Shown here one piece after another: positions 1-7,132 of a DNA stretch of 17,207 nt. This DNA comes from Bizionia sp. (GTDB lineage Bacteria; Bacteroidota; Bacteroidia; Flavobacteriales; Flavobacteriaceae). Each line of letters starts with the position of its first letter. Within the stretch, counting starts at the first letter, position 1. The position numbers were made by a program, and so were the translations under genes. The notes beneath the pieces are model-generated. The model saw nothing but the letters and a program-made list of their open reading frames with translations, searched no databases and was not told where the DNA came from. Location of the stretch: NCBI GenBank assembly GCA_018067115.1, contig JAGPVI010000299.1, positions 1 to 17,207 of the forward strand, read 5' to 3'.

Positions 1-941
1 CCAGATTCGTCAGCATACTTTTTTAAAGTATGCGTTAACCCTCTTCTAAAACCAGATAAGTGCGTTCCCCCTTCATGGGTATTAATATTATTTACATACG
101 AGTGTAAGTTTTCTGCATACGACGTGTTATACATCATTGCAACCTCCACTGGCACACCGTTTTTCTCTCCTTCAAAAGAAATAACTTCTTGTATTAATGG
201 CTCTCTACTACCGTCTAAATATTTTATAAATTCTTTTAAACCTTCTTTAGAATGGAATGTTTCACCTTCGTAAGAACCATCGTCTTTAACCGATCTCTTA
301 TCAATTAAATGAATAGTAATTCCTTTATTTAAATACGATAATTCGCGCATTCTACTCGCTAAGGTATCATAACTATACTCTAACGTCTGTGTAAAGATTG
401 TTGGGTCTGGCCTAAATGTTACTACTGTACCTCTCTTATCTGTTTCACCAATAAGTTTTACAGGATATAGCGCTTTACCATGCTTATATTCTTGCTCCCA
501 AACTTCACCCTTTCTGTAAACCGTAGCTCTTAAATGATCTGATAATGCATTCACACAACTTACACCTACTCCGTGTAAACCACCAGATACTTTATAAGAA
601 TCTTTATCGAATTTACCTCCGGCACCAATTTTAGTCATTACAACTTGTAGCGCAGAAACACCTTCTTTCTTGTGTAGATCTACAGGAATACCACGTCCAT
701 CATCTTCAGTAGTAATCGAGTTATCTTCGTTAATAGTCACCGTAATATTATTACAGTGCCCGGCCATCGCCTCATCAATAGAGTTGTCTACAACCTCATA
801 CACCAAGTGGTGAAGTCCTCGAGTTCCTACATCTCCAATATACATGGAAGGACGCATACGAACGTGCTCCATCCCTTCTAGGGCCTGGATACTATCCGCT
901 GAATAATTCTCTTTGTTAAACTCTTCTTTTTTTTCGCTCAT
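1..941 (-). CDS. gyrB: DNA gyrase subunit B, N-terminal part (runs off left edge)
   Basis: GyrB is the ATPase subunit of DNA gyrase, which introduces negative supercoils. The reading frame opens at ATG 941 and stays open for 313 codons to the window edge, so only the N-terminal GHKL ATPase domain and part of the transducer domain are present. Visible motifs: MRPSMYIGD near residue 29, the catalytic-base region EVVDNSIDEA (E49, D52, N53), ATP-binding DDGRGIP (80-86), and the ATP-lid GGLHGVGV (120-127). The fragment ends in the transducer at NTHEGGTHLSGFRRGLTRTL. Identity to GyrB rather than ParE is supported by close similarity over the whole stretch to the E. coli GyrB sequence as I remember it; ParE remains a less likely alternative. 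The leader upstream holds two hairpins. Confidence 0.95.
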   Translation of the reverse strand, partial: MSEKKEEFNKENYSADSIQALEGMEHVRMRPSMYIGDVGTRGLHHLVYEVVDNSIDEAMAGHCNNITVTINEDNSITTEDDGRGIPVDLHKKEGVSALQVVMTKIGAGGKFDKDSYKVSGGLHGVGVSCVNALSDHLRATVYRKGEVWEQEYKHGKALYPVKLIGETDKRGTVVTFRPDPTIFTQTLEYSYDTLASRMRELSYLNKGITIHLIDKRSVKDDGSYEGETFHSKEGLKEFIKYLDGSREPLIQEVISFEGEKNGVPVEVAMMYNTSYAENLHSYVNNINTHEGGTHLSGFRRGLTHTLKKYADES

Positions 942-1007
942 ATTAAAAGTATTTATGATCTAATAGTCATTTTATTAAAAACCCCATTCTGCAACGGAAT
1001 TAAAACC

Positions 1008-1052
1008 ACACCCTATTTTAACCGCCTTATATAACATATTAAAATAGGATGT
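1008..1052 (-). other. Long inverted repeat in gyrB leader
   Basis: CCTATTTTAA (1012-1021) is the exact reverse complement of TTAAAATAGG (1039-1048), with a 17-base spacer. One C/A mismatch (1011/1049) is followed by three more pairs, ACA (1008-1010) with TGT (1050-1052). In a gyrB transcript this would be a 14-position stem about 70 bases before the start codon. It could be an RNA stem or a protein-binding dyad; the sequence does not say which. Confidence 0.5.
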
Positions 1053-1061
1053 CGTTAACAT

Positions 1062-1087
1062 AAAAAAGATGCACTAAGCATCCTTTT
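1062..1087 (-). terminator. Terminator-like hairpin upstream of gyrB
   Basis: Read on the minus strand: AAAAGGATGC, loop TTAGT, GCATC and six Ts. The core stem GATGC/GCATC is extended by a G-U pair and four A-U pairs. It has the form of an intrinsic terminator. It may stop read-through into gyrB, or, if the TATATTTG box at 1097-1104 is the gyrB promoter, it sits at the very 5' end of the gyrB mRNA, where it could attenuate or protect. Confidence 0.5.
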
Positions 1088-1096
1088 GAACACCAA

Positions 1097-1104
1097 CAAA
1101 TATA
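1097..1104 (-). promoter_or_regulatory. Candidate gyrB promoter -7 box TATATTTG
   Basis: The minus strand reads TATATTTG, an exact match to the Bacteroidota TAnnTTTG element, about 155 bases before the gyrB start. I see no convincing TTG -33 element at the expected spacing, and a terminator-like hairpin follows at once, so the assignment is tentative. Confidence 0.35.
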
Positions 1105-1154
1105 AGCAATTTTAAGACCATTTTAAAGCTTTTTATTGAAAGACGCCCTGTTTT

Positions 1155-1170
1155 ATTAACAATTGTTAAT
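1155..1170. other. 16-bp perfect palindrome ATTAACAATTGTTAAT
   Basis: Sixteen bases with no spacer read the same on both strands. It lies 51 bases upstream of the candidate gyrB promoter box. It could be an operator for a dimeric regulator, but its low-complexity AT-rich composition makes chance plausible. Confidence 0.3.
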
Positions 1171-1448
1171 TTCTGGAAAACGGCTTAAATGGCCTAAAAA
1201 AGCGCTTAAATCAACTATTACGTGATTTTTAATTATTCTGAAATGATAAAATTTAGAAACTAGCGCAAAAGGCATATTTTAAGACTTTGACCATTTGTAA
1301 AAAGATCCTGAAACAGCGTTTTTACGACTAAAAACATCATAAAAAAGCATCAAAAACAAAATCTATTACTTATTCTATTCTTGACGCTCTACCCCTCTTT
1401 TTATTTATTTTGAAAGCACATAGCGAATCACTACTCTAAAAGACCAAA

Positions 1449-1601
1449 TTAACCGTTATTAAAAGCATCTATCCCTTGTACCAATTCTCCTTTAGTATTC
1501 TTTACAAAAGGGCCTTGCGCAGCCATAGGCCCTCTTATAGGCCCACTGCTTAAAACAAAAACACGGCCTCGGACTTTTAAATCGGTATCGACAGGAATAA
1601 C
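1449..1601 (-). pseudogene. C-terminal remnant of a pirin-family protein
   Basis: The minus strand encodes 50 codons with no start codon, running from just after two consecutive TAA codons (1602-1607) to the stop at 1449-1451. The peptide includes VFVLSSGPIRGP followed by MAAQGPFVKNTKGELVQGID and ends AFNNG. This matches the conserved end of the pirin C-terminal cupin domain, whose family pattern is roughly GxPIxEPVxxxGPFVMNTxEEIxxAxxDYxxGxFG. The rest of a pirin (normally about 230-290 residues) is absent: upstream lies the asnB terminator. Pirins are cupin proteins, some with quercetinase activity. The GC content is visibly higher than in the flanking spacer, as expected of former coding DNA. 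I read it as the stub of a deleted gene. The alternative is a chance open frame, which the contiguous motif match makes unlikely. Confidence 0.65.
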
Positions 1602-1628
1602 TTATTACTCGATACAAAGATATTTACC

Positions 1629-1664
1629 AAAAAAAAAGTCCCTTTTAATACTAAAAAGGGACTT
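1629..1664 (-). terminator. Intrinsic terminator of asnB
   Basis: Perfect 11-bp stem AAGTCCCTTTT (1636-1646) with AAAAGGGACTT (1654-1664) and a 7-base loop. On the minus strand it is followed by nine Ts (complement of 1629-1637). It lies 24 bases beyond the asnB stop codon. Confidence 0.9.
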
Positions 1665-1688
1665 AGTTTTACTAGGCAATACTATAGA

Positions 1689-3356
1689 TTATAAATAGGC
1701 CGAATCGTGCACATTTGCAATTGCTCTACCCGAAGGTTCATTCATGTTTTTAAAGGCTTCATCCCATTCTAAAGCGATTTTTGTACTACACGCTACACTT
1801 GGTTCTTGTGGCACACTTAACGCAGCGGCGTCGCTAGGAAAATGCTCTTCGAAAATAGAACGGTAATAAAACTCCTCTTTGTTTTGAGGTGTTTGCAATG
1901 GAAAACGGTATTTAGCATTCGCCATTTGCTCATCGGTTACTGCTACACTTACAACTTCTTTAAGCGTATCTATCCAGCTGTACCCAACACCATCGCTAAA
2001 TTGCTCTTTTTGTCGCCACGCTACACTTGCTGGCAACATGTCTTCAAACGCTTTTCGAACGACCCATTTCTCCATACGTTCTCCGTTAATCATTTTATCT
2101 TGAGGGTTTATACGCATCGCTACATCCATAAATTCTTTATCTAAGAACGGCACGCGCCCCTCTATTCCCCAAGCTGCTAAGCTTTTGTTTGCTCGCAGGC
2201 AATCGTACATATGTAATTTTTCTAATTTACGTACGGTTTCTTCGTGAAATTCTTTAGCATTAGGAGCTTTATGAAAATATAAATAGCCTCCAAAAATCTC
2301 ATCGGCACCCTCGCCCGACAACACCATTTTTATTCCCATAGACTTAATAACTCGCGCCATTAAATACATTGGTGTACTAGAACGAATTGTTGTAATATCG
2401 TAGGTTTCGATGTTGTAAATAACATCTTTTATGGCGTCTAACCCTTCTTGAATTGTAAATTTTATTTCGTGATGAACGGTCCCTATATGATCGGCCACTT
2501 TTTGTGCCGCTGCAAGATCTGGAGACCCTTCTAGCCCCACCGCAAAGCTATGTAATTGTGGGTACCACGCATCTGTAGTATCGTCATTCTCTACACGTTT
2601 TTGAGCATATTTTTTTGCAATGGCAGAAACCACAGAAGAATCTAAGCCTCCAGATAATAAGACACCGTATGGCACATCGCTCATTAACTGTCTTTTTACT
2701 GCTGCTTCTAAAGCCTCTTTAACTTCTAAAATACTTGTTTCGTTTTCTTTTACAGCATCGTAATCACTCCAGTCTCTACTGTACCATTTTACAAACTTAC
2801 CGTCTGTACTCGACATATAATGTCCTGGAGGAAATAGTTCGATCTTTGTACACACCCCTTCTAAAGCTTTCAATTCTGAAGCGACATAAAAGGTTCCATT
2901 TTGATCCCAACCAATATACAAAGGTATTATCCCCATATGGTCGCGAGCAATAAAATAGCTATCGTTTTTGACATCGTAAATAGCGAACCCGAAAATGCCA
3001 TTCATTTCATCAATAAAATCAACACCTTTTTCTTGATACAGTGCTAAAATAACTTCACAGTCACTTTGGGTTTTAAACTCGTATTTCCCTTCAAATTGTT
3101 TCCGTAATTCTCTATGGTTATATATTTCGCCATTCGCTGCTAAAACAAGAGTTTTATCTGGACTAAACAACGGCTGTTTCCCAGAGGCAGGATCAACAAT
3201 AGCCAAACGCTCATGCGCTAAAATGGCTTTGTCGTCACTATAAATTCCACTCCAATCTGGACCGCGGTGTCTTATTATTTTAGACATCTCTAATACCTGA
3301 GGTCTTAACTCTTCACTCTTTTGTTTTAAATCGAAAGCACATACAATTCCACACAT
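1689..3356 (-). CDS. asnB: Asparagine synthase (glutamine-hydrolysing)
   Basis: AsnB makes asparagine from aspartate, ATP and glutamine-derived ammonia in the cytoplasm. The 555 residues match the usual AsnB length (about 554 in E. coli). The N-terminal class II glutaminase domain begins MCGIVCAF, with Cys2 as nucleophile after Met removal, and shows RHRGPD (29-34) and NGEIYNH (75-81). The C-terminal synthetase domain has the pyrophosphatase P-loop SGGLDSS (235-241), then LSGEGADEIFGGY and EGRVPFLDKEF, typical of the family. The ATG at 3354-3356 is fixed by the need for Cys2. It is transcribed alone, divergent from the DUF2911 gene, and ends at a strong terminator. No regulatory leader that I recognise is present. 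Confidence 0.96.
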   Translation of the reverse strand: MCGIVCAFDLKQKSEELRPQVLEMSKIIRHRGPDWSGIYSDDKAILAHERLAIVDPASGKQPLFSPDKTLVLAANGEIYNHRELRKQFEGKYEFKTQSDCEVILALYQEKGVDFIDEMNGIFGFAIYDVKNDSYFIARDHMGIIPLYIGWDQNGTFYVASELKALEGVCTKIELFPPGHYMSSTDGKFVKWYSRDWSDYDAVKENETSILEVKEALEAAVKRQLMSDVPYGVLLSGGLDSSVVSAIAKKYAQKRVENDDTTDAWYPQLHSFAVGLEGSPDLAAAQKVADHIGTVHHEIKFTIQEGLDAIKDVIYNIETYDITTIRSSTPMYLMARVIKSMGIKMVLSGEGADEIFGGYLYFHKAPNAKEFHEETVRKLEKLHMYDCLRANKSLAAWGIEGRVPFLDKEFMDVAMRINPQDKMINGERMEKWVVRKAFEDMLPASVAWRQKEQFSDGVGYSWIDTLKEVVSVAVTDEQMANAKYRFPLQTPQNKEEFYYRSIFEEHFPSDAAALSVPQEPSVACSTKIALEWDEAFKNMNEPSGRAIANVHDSAYL

Positions 3357-3398
3357 AATATATAATATTAAATTTCTTATTCAGTTTATTTTACTAAG

Positions 3399-3406
3399 CA
3401 AATATT
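3399..3406 (-). promoter_or_regulatory. Possible asnB promoter -7 box AATATTTG
   Basis: The minus strand reads AATATTTG, one base off TAnnTTTG, 43 bases upstream of the asnB ATG. A second near match (TATAATTTG, 3-base spacer) lies at 3451-3459. Neither has a clear -33 partner, so this is weak. Confidence 0.25.
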
Positions 3407-3505
3407 GTATTTATGTTTCGTAATTAAAACACAAAACAATTAAACAGTAACAAATTATAACTAAATATAGAATATTAGTAACTAAATGAAATAAAATCAA
3501 TTATT

Positions 3506-3534
3506 TTTACAGTAATCTACTTAACAACTGTAAA
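3506..3534. other. Spaced dyad TTTACAGT-N13-ACTGTAAA
   Basis: Two perfect 8-base inverted half sites (3506-3513 and 3527-3534) are separated by 13 bases. Their centres are 21 bp apart, about two helical turns, in the divergent asnB/DUF2911 spacer. It could be an operator or an RNA hairpin; nothing else in the window identifies a regulator. Confidence 0.3.
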
Positions 3535-3594
3535 GTTTAGGTTTAAAACTCGACCTTTATAGTTGAATACTTAATTAATTAAAACAATCCAATT

Positions 3595-4140
3595 ATGAAA
3601 AAAACAACTTTTATTGCCACTTGCGCTTTAGCATTTACAACATTGTTTAGTGTTAACGTGACGGCTCAAGATTTCCCTAGCTTAGACAAAAGCCCTATGG
3701 ATATGGCTGCATTTCCAACTAGTTATAAAGACGCTAACAAAGTAGTAAAGATTACTTACAGTCGTCCGCAATTAAAAGACCGTGACGTTTCTACGCTCGC
3801 ACCAATGGATAAAGTTTGGCGTGTAGGTGCTAACGAGGCTGCAGAAATATCATTTTACAAAGAAGTTAAATTAGGAAATACAACTATTAAACCAGGCACC
3901 TATACTTTTTACTTAATTCCTGGAGAAAAAGAATGGACTGCTATTATTAATACAGACGTTAATGTTTGGGGTAGCTACTTTTATAATGAAGCCAACGATG
4001 TTGCACGTTTAACTGTTCCTGTTAAAAATGGTAACGATTCTGTAGAAGCATTTTCTATTGTTTTCGACGACAATAAAGAAAATATTAATATGCATATTGG
4101 ATGGGGAAAAACAAGACTTGTCGTTCCTTTTACCAAATAG
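3595..4140 (+). CDS. DUF2911-family exported protein
   Basis: A 181-residue protein with a clear Sec signal peptide (Lys-rich start, hydrophobic 5-20, cleavage after VTA at 24, giving QDFPS...). The mature part matches the DUF2911 family of Bacteroidota: VKITYSRPQ (51-59), VWRVGANEAAEI (74-85), GTYTFYLIPGEKEW (101-114) and NVWGSYFYNE. Members are predicted periplasmic or outer-membrane-associated beta-rich proteins of unknown function, so I assign none. There is no lipobox. The start is the only ATG before the signal peptide. It is a single gene, divergent from asnB and convergent with queE, with a strong shared terminator. Confidence 0.88.
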   Translation: MKKTTFIATCALAFTTLFSVNVTAQDFPSLDKSPMDMAAFPTSYKDANKVVKITYSRPQLKDRDVSTLAPMDKVWRVGANEAAEISFYKEVKLGNTTIKPGTYTFYLIPGEKEWTAIINTDVNVWGSYFYNEANDVARLTVPVKNGNDSVEAFSIVFDDNKENINMHIGWGKTRLVVPFTK

Positions 4141-4155
4141 ATTACAACATACATT

Positions 4156-4170
4156 CGCTTAGTTTAAGCG
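4156..4170. other. Small hairpin CGCTTA-GTT-TAAGCG
   Basis: A perfect 6-bp stem with a 3-base loop (4156-4161 with 4165-4170) lies 4 bases before the A-run of the convergent terminator. It has no T-run of its own and probably belongs to the same 3'-end structure. Confidence 0.45.
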
Positions 4171-4173
4171 CAT

Positions 4174-4204
4174 AAAAAAACCTTCAATACTGAAGGTTTT
4201 TTTT
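4174..4204. terminator. Bidirectional terminator between DUF2911 gene and queE
   Basis: Stem CCTTCA (4181-4186), loop ATAC, stem TGAAGG (4191-4196), flanked by seven As on the left and eight Ts on the right. It therefore ends transcripts from both sides: the DUF2911 gene on the plus strand and queE on the minus strand. Confidence 0.92.
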
Positions 4205-4226
4205 ATTTTATTAAACTTTATAGAAA

Positions 4227-4856
4227 TTAAGGAATATTTAAATACTTATGTGTTTGTAGCGATACTTTCCATTTCGGGTTTTTCATTACATAGTCAACGA
4301 TTTCCGGAATCATTTTATCACTTTTACTCCATTCTGGCTGCATATATAATATACAATCCTTCCCCACTCTTGCTGCTTGTTCTTCGGCAAATTTAAAATC
4401 GTCTTTATTATAAATAATAGTTTTCAATTCATTAGCCACATCGTAAACACCTTGTGTTGGTAGTTTCATTTTTTTTGGCGATAAACAAACCCAATCCCAA
4501 TCTCCAGACAATTCGTAAGCACCAGATGTTTCAATATGCACGTGCATACCTTTCGCTTTTAATTGCGTGGTAAGCGCTGTCATATCCCACATTAAGGGTT
4601 CACCTCCTGTAACAACAATAGTATCACTATACTTTTTAGCATTTGCAACAATCTCTGTTGTTAACGTTGGCGGATGCAGATCTGCATTCCAGCTTTCTTT
4701 AACATCACACCAATGACACCCCACATCGCAACCGCCTAATCGTATAAAATACGCTGCTGTTCCTTTATGAAAACCTTCCCCTTGAATCGTGTAAAATTCC
4801 TCCATTAATGGGAGCATTTCACCTTTGTTTACTAAATCTTTTACCTCTTCCGTCAT
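4227..4856 (-). CDS. queE: 7-carboxy-7-deazaguanine synthase (radical SAM)
   Basis: QueE converts 6-carboxytetrahydropterin to 7-carboxy-7-deazaguanine in the pathway to queuosine and related deazapurines. The fold-defining radical-SAM motif CxxxCxxC is seen in GGCDVGCHWCD, preceded by the family signature FYTIQGEG; VVTGGEPLMW follows as the SAM-binding GGE motif, and QPEWSK is further on. I place the start at ATG 4856 (209 residues). A longer reading would start at TTG 4865, but that TTG is the last three bases of a perfect TATCTTTG promoter box (4863-4870), so it is probably not in the mRNA. No other queuosine gene (queC, queD, queF) is in the window. It is divergent from the DUF853 gene. 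Confidence 0.94.
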   Translation of the reverse strand: MTEEVKDLVNKGEMLPLMEEFYTIQGEGFHKGTAAYFIRLGGCDVGCHWCDVKESWNADLHPPTLTTEIVANAKKYSDTIVVTGGEPLMWDMTALTTQLKAKGMHVHIETSGAYELSGDWDWVCLSPKKMKLPTQGVYDVANELKTIIYNKDDFKFAEEQAARVGKDCILYMQPEWSKSDKMIPEIVDYVMKNPKWKVSLQTHKYLNIP

Positions 4857-4862
4857 AGCGGA

Positions 4863-4870
4863 CAAAGATA
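4863..4870 (-). promoter_or_regulatory. queE promoter -7 box TATCTTTG
   Basis: Exact TAnnTTTG match on the minus strand, ending 7 bases before ATG 4856. The expected transcription start falls almost on the ATG, so the queE mRNA is probably leaderless or nearly so. I do not see a clear TTG -33 element. Confidence 0.6.
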
Positions 4871-4934
4871 GTATATTTAGATCTTTTTGCTGTTAATATT
4901 TTCTTGTTTTCCAAATGGTTTCATCTAAGATTAC

Positions 4935-4942
4935 TATTTTTA
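4935..4942 (+). promoter_or_regulatory. Possible promoter -7 box TATTTTTA for DUF853 gene
   Basis: One base off TAnnTTTG, 19 bases before ATG 4962. A TTG lies at 4904-4906, but its spacing of 28 is too long for the usual -33 element. Weak. Confidence 0.25.
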
Positions 4943-4961
4943 CGGAAACAAATTAAATAGT

Positions 4962-6473
4962 ATGAGTAAACGCGACGCATTCTTTAATCATATTACCGAA
5001 GGAAACAAAACTAAAGGAGACTATATCACTTTAGGTTCAGCTATGCTGGATGGCGAAACGGTAACGAACGCCTTTGTAAAAATCCCTTTAAAAACAATGA
5101 ATCGTCACGGCTTAATTGCTGGTGCTACTGGAACTGGAAAGACAAAAACGCTTCAGGTTTTAGCAGAAAACTTAAGCGAAAAAGGAATACCTGTTCTATT
5201 AATGGATATTAAAGGTGACTTAAGCGGATTAGCAAAGCCGAGTCCCGGTCACGAGAAAATTGATGAGCGTCATGAAAAAATAGGACTACCCTTCGAAGCA
5301 AAGGAGTTTCCTATTGAATTAATGACTCTCTCTGAGCAAAACGGTGTAAGACTTCGTGCTACTATTAGTGAATTTGGCCCAGTTTTACTCTCTAGGATTC
5401 TTGATTTAACAGATACCCAGTCTGGAATTGTATCGGTTATTTTCAAATATTGCGACGATAATAAACTTCCTTTATTAGACTTAAAAGACTTCAAAAAAAT
5501 TCTTCAGTATTGCACTCAAGATGGCAAAGCAGAATTTCAGGAGGAATACGGGCGAATTTCTACAGCTTCAACGGGTGCTATTTTAAGAAAACTGATAGAA
5601 ATAGAACAACAAGGTGGCGATCTTTTCTTTGGAGAAAAAAGTTTTGAAGTTGAAGATTTAATGAGAACAACTCGCGATGGCAAAGGTTATATTAATATTA
5701 TTAGGTTAACCGATATTCAAGATAGACCGAAGCTTTTTTCGACGTTTATGTTAAGTTTATTAGCAGAAATCTACGAAACACTACCCGAACAAGGCGACTC
5801 TGGTAAACCAGAATTAGTATTATTTATAGATGAGGCGCATTTAATTTTTAATGAAGCCTCGAAAGCACTACTTAATCAAATAGAGAGTATTGTAAAATTA
5901 ATTAGAAGTAAAGGCGTTGGTATTTATTTTGTTACTCAAAACCCAACCGATGTGCCGGAAGGTGTGTTGAGTCAGTTAGGCTTAAAAATACAACACGCTT
6001 TAAGAGCCTTTACTGCTAAAGACCGAAAAGCCATAAAATTAACAGCTCAGAATTATCCAGATACCGAGTATTATGATACCGCCGAGATACTAACCTCTTT
6101 AGGAACTGGAGAAGCTTTGGTTTCTGCTTTGGATGAAAAAGGACGTCCAACTCCATTAGCAGCAACTATGATGCGTGCTCCAATGAGTAGAATGGACATT
6201 TTAACGGATAAAGAATTACAAGACGTTATAGACGATTCTAAATTGGCTTTAAAATATAACGACACGGTAGACCGCGAGAGTGCTTACGAAATTTTAAATG
6301 AAAAAATTAAGGCTGCCGAAGTAGTAAAGGCAAAGCTAGACAAAGAGGAAGAAAGCCAGAAAAAAACGCGAACCTCATCGCGCCGTAGCACTGCACAAAA
6401 CCCTTTAATTAAAGTATTAACCAGTGCCACTTTTATAAGAAGTGTGTTTGGTATTATTAAGAAAGTATTATAA
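4962..6473 (+). CDS. HerA-like ATPase, DUF853 family
   Basis: A 503-residue cytoplasmic ATPase of the HerA/FtsK superfamily, DUF853 group (E. coli YjgR type). Visible: Walker A GATGTGKT (54-61), a second conserved patch LLMDIKGDLSGLAKP (about 77-90), Walker B LVLFIDEAHLIF with D290-E291, and a sensor-like VTQNPTDVPEGVLSQLGLKIQHALRAF typical of this family. The C terminus is lysine/arginine-rich (KKTRTSSRRS) followed by a hydrophobic end. The family's role is not settled: HerA itself is a hexameric DNA translocase acting with the NurA nuclease, but no nurA-like gene is adjacent and I would not infer a DNA-repair or defence role from context. The next gene begins 39 bases downstream on the same strand. 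Confidence 0.88.
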   Translation: MSKRDAFFNHITEGNKTKGDYITLGSAMLDGETVTNAFVKIPLKTMNRHGLIAGATGTGKTKTLQVLAENLSEKGIPVLLMDIKGDLSGLAKPSPGHEKIDERHEKIGLPFEAKEFPIELMTLSEQNGVRLRATISEFGPVLLSRILDLTDTQSGIVSVIFKYCDDNKLPLLDLKDFKKILQYCTQDGKAEFQEEYGRISTASTGAILRKLIEIEQQGGDLFFGEKSFEVEDLMRTTRDGKGYINIIRLTDIQDRPKLFSTFMLSLLAEIYETLPEQGDSGKPELVLFIDEAHLIFNEASKALLNQIESIVKLIRSKGVGIYFVTQNPTDVPEGVLSQLGLKIQHALRAFTAKDRKAIKLTAQNYPDTEYYDTAEILTSLGTGEALVSALDEKGRPTPLAATMMRAPMSRMDILTDKELQDVIDDSKLALKYNDTVDRESAYEILNEKIKAAEVVKAKLDKEEESQKKTRTSSRRSTAQNPLIKVLTSATFIRSVFGIIKKVL

Positions 6474-6512
6474 ATAACGACAATAAAAAACAGTCTAAGA
6501 CACTATACTATA

Positions 6513-7070
6513 ATGAAGAAACTATTTTTTACCCTTACTATCGCTAGCTTACTTTTTTCATCATGCGAAAAAGAAGTTAATCCGTTTTTAATTTCTAGCC
6601 AGAATATTGGTTTATTAACTGATTCTACTCAGATTAAAGACCTAAAAACAATTTTCGCAAACGATTCTATTGCAAATTTCACGACGACCGATGCGTATTT
6701 AAAAAACGGCAGCGATATAGAAATTTTTGAAAAAGGTGGAAAAAAACTATTAGAATTATCACCTAATCATACCATAGATTCTTCTGCAACTATAGAAACT
6801 ATAAAAATTATAGATCCGCGCTATAAAACAGATAAAGGTATTAGTACCGAAAGTACGTTTGGCGATATAAAAGCGAAGTATAAAATTTCGAGTATTCAAA
6901 ATACCATTAGGAACGTTGTGATTTTTGTAAATGAAAACAATACATTCTTCACGATAGACAAAAAAGAATTACCGTCGGACTTTCAATTTAAAGTATCACA
7001 AAAAATTGAAGCTAATAATATTCCAGATACCGCAAAAATTAAATATTTTATGGTGGGATGGAACGATTAA
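6513..7070 (+). CDS. Small lipoprotein of unknown function
   Basis: A 185-residue protein with a lipoprotein signal: MKK, hydrophobic stretch, lipobox FSSC with Cys18, followed by EKEVNPF. The acidic residue right after Cys18 is compatible with the acidic export signals described for flavobacterial surface lipoproteins, but one residue is not proof. The mature part is mixed alpha/beta with STFGDIKAKYKISSI and a Val/Ile-rich strand RNVVIFVNENNTFFTID. I do not recognise a domain. It follows the DUF853 ATPase by 39 bases and may be cotranscribed with it; yitT begins 62 bases later. Confidence 0.75.
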   Translation: MKKLFFTLTIASLLFSSCEKEVNPFLISSQNIGLLTDSTQIKDLKTIFANDSIANFTTTDAYLKNGSDIEIFEKGGKKLLELSPNHTIDSSATIETIKIIDPRYKTDKGISTESTFGDIKAKYKISSIQNTIRNVVIFVNENNTFFTIDKKELPSDFQFKVSQKIEANNIPDTAKIKYFMVGWND

Positions 7071-7132
7071 TTCAGTCCACAGCATGTTAAATCACCTCCT
7101 CTCTATTCAACTATAAAAAAAGGCAACATTAT

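Larger units (their letters stand above)
942..1688. other. 747-base gap between gyrB and asnB
   Basis: I find no intact gene in this stretch. It holds, from left to right: the gyrB leader with a long inverted repeat (1008-1052) and a terminator-like hairpin (1063-1087), a TATATTTG promoter box (1097-1104, minus), a 16-bp perfect palindrome (1155-1170), about 280 bases in which I see nothing (1171-1448), the pirin-like remnant (1449-1601, minus), and the asnB terminator (1629-1664). Confidence 0.7.

Noticed and set aside
1842..2144. 100-codon plus-strand frame inside asnB
   Set aside because: It is antisense to the conserved C-terminal region of asnB, has a biased composition and matches no family I know.
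4962..6473. HerA-like ATPase as a core of a defence system
   Set aside because: No nuclease, sirtuin or other defence partner is adjacent, and the sequence fits the widespread DUF853 housekeeping-like group.
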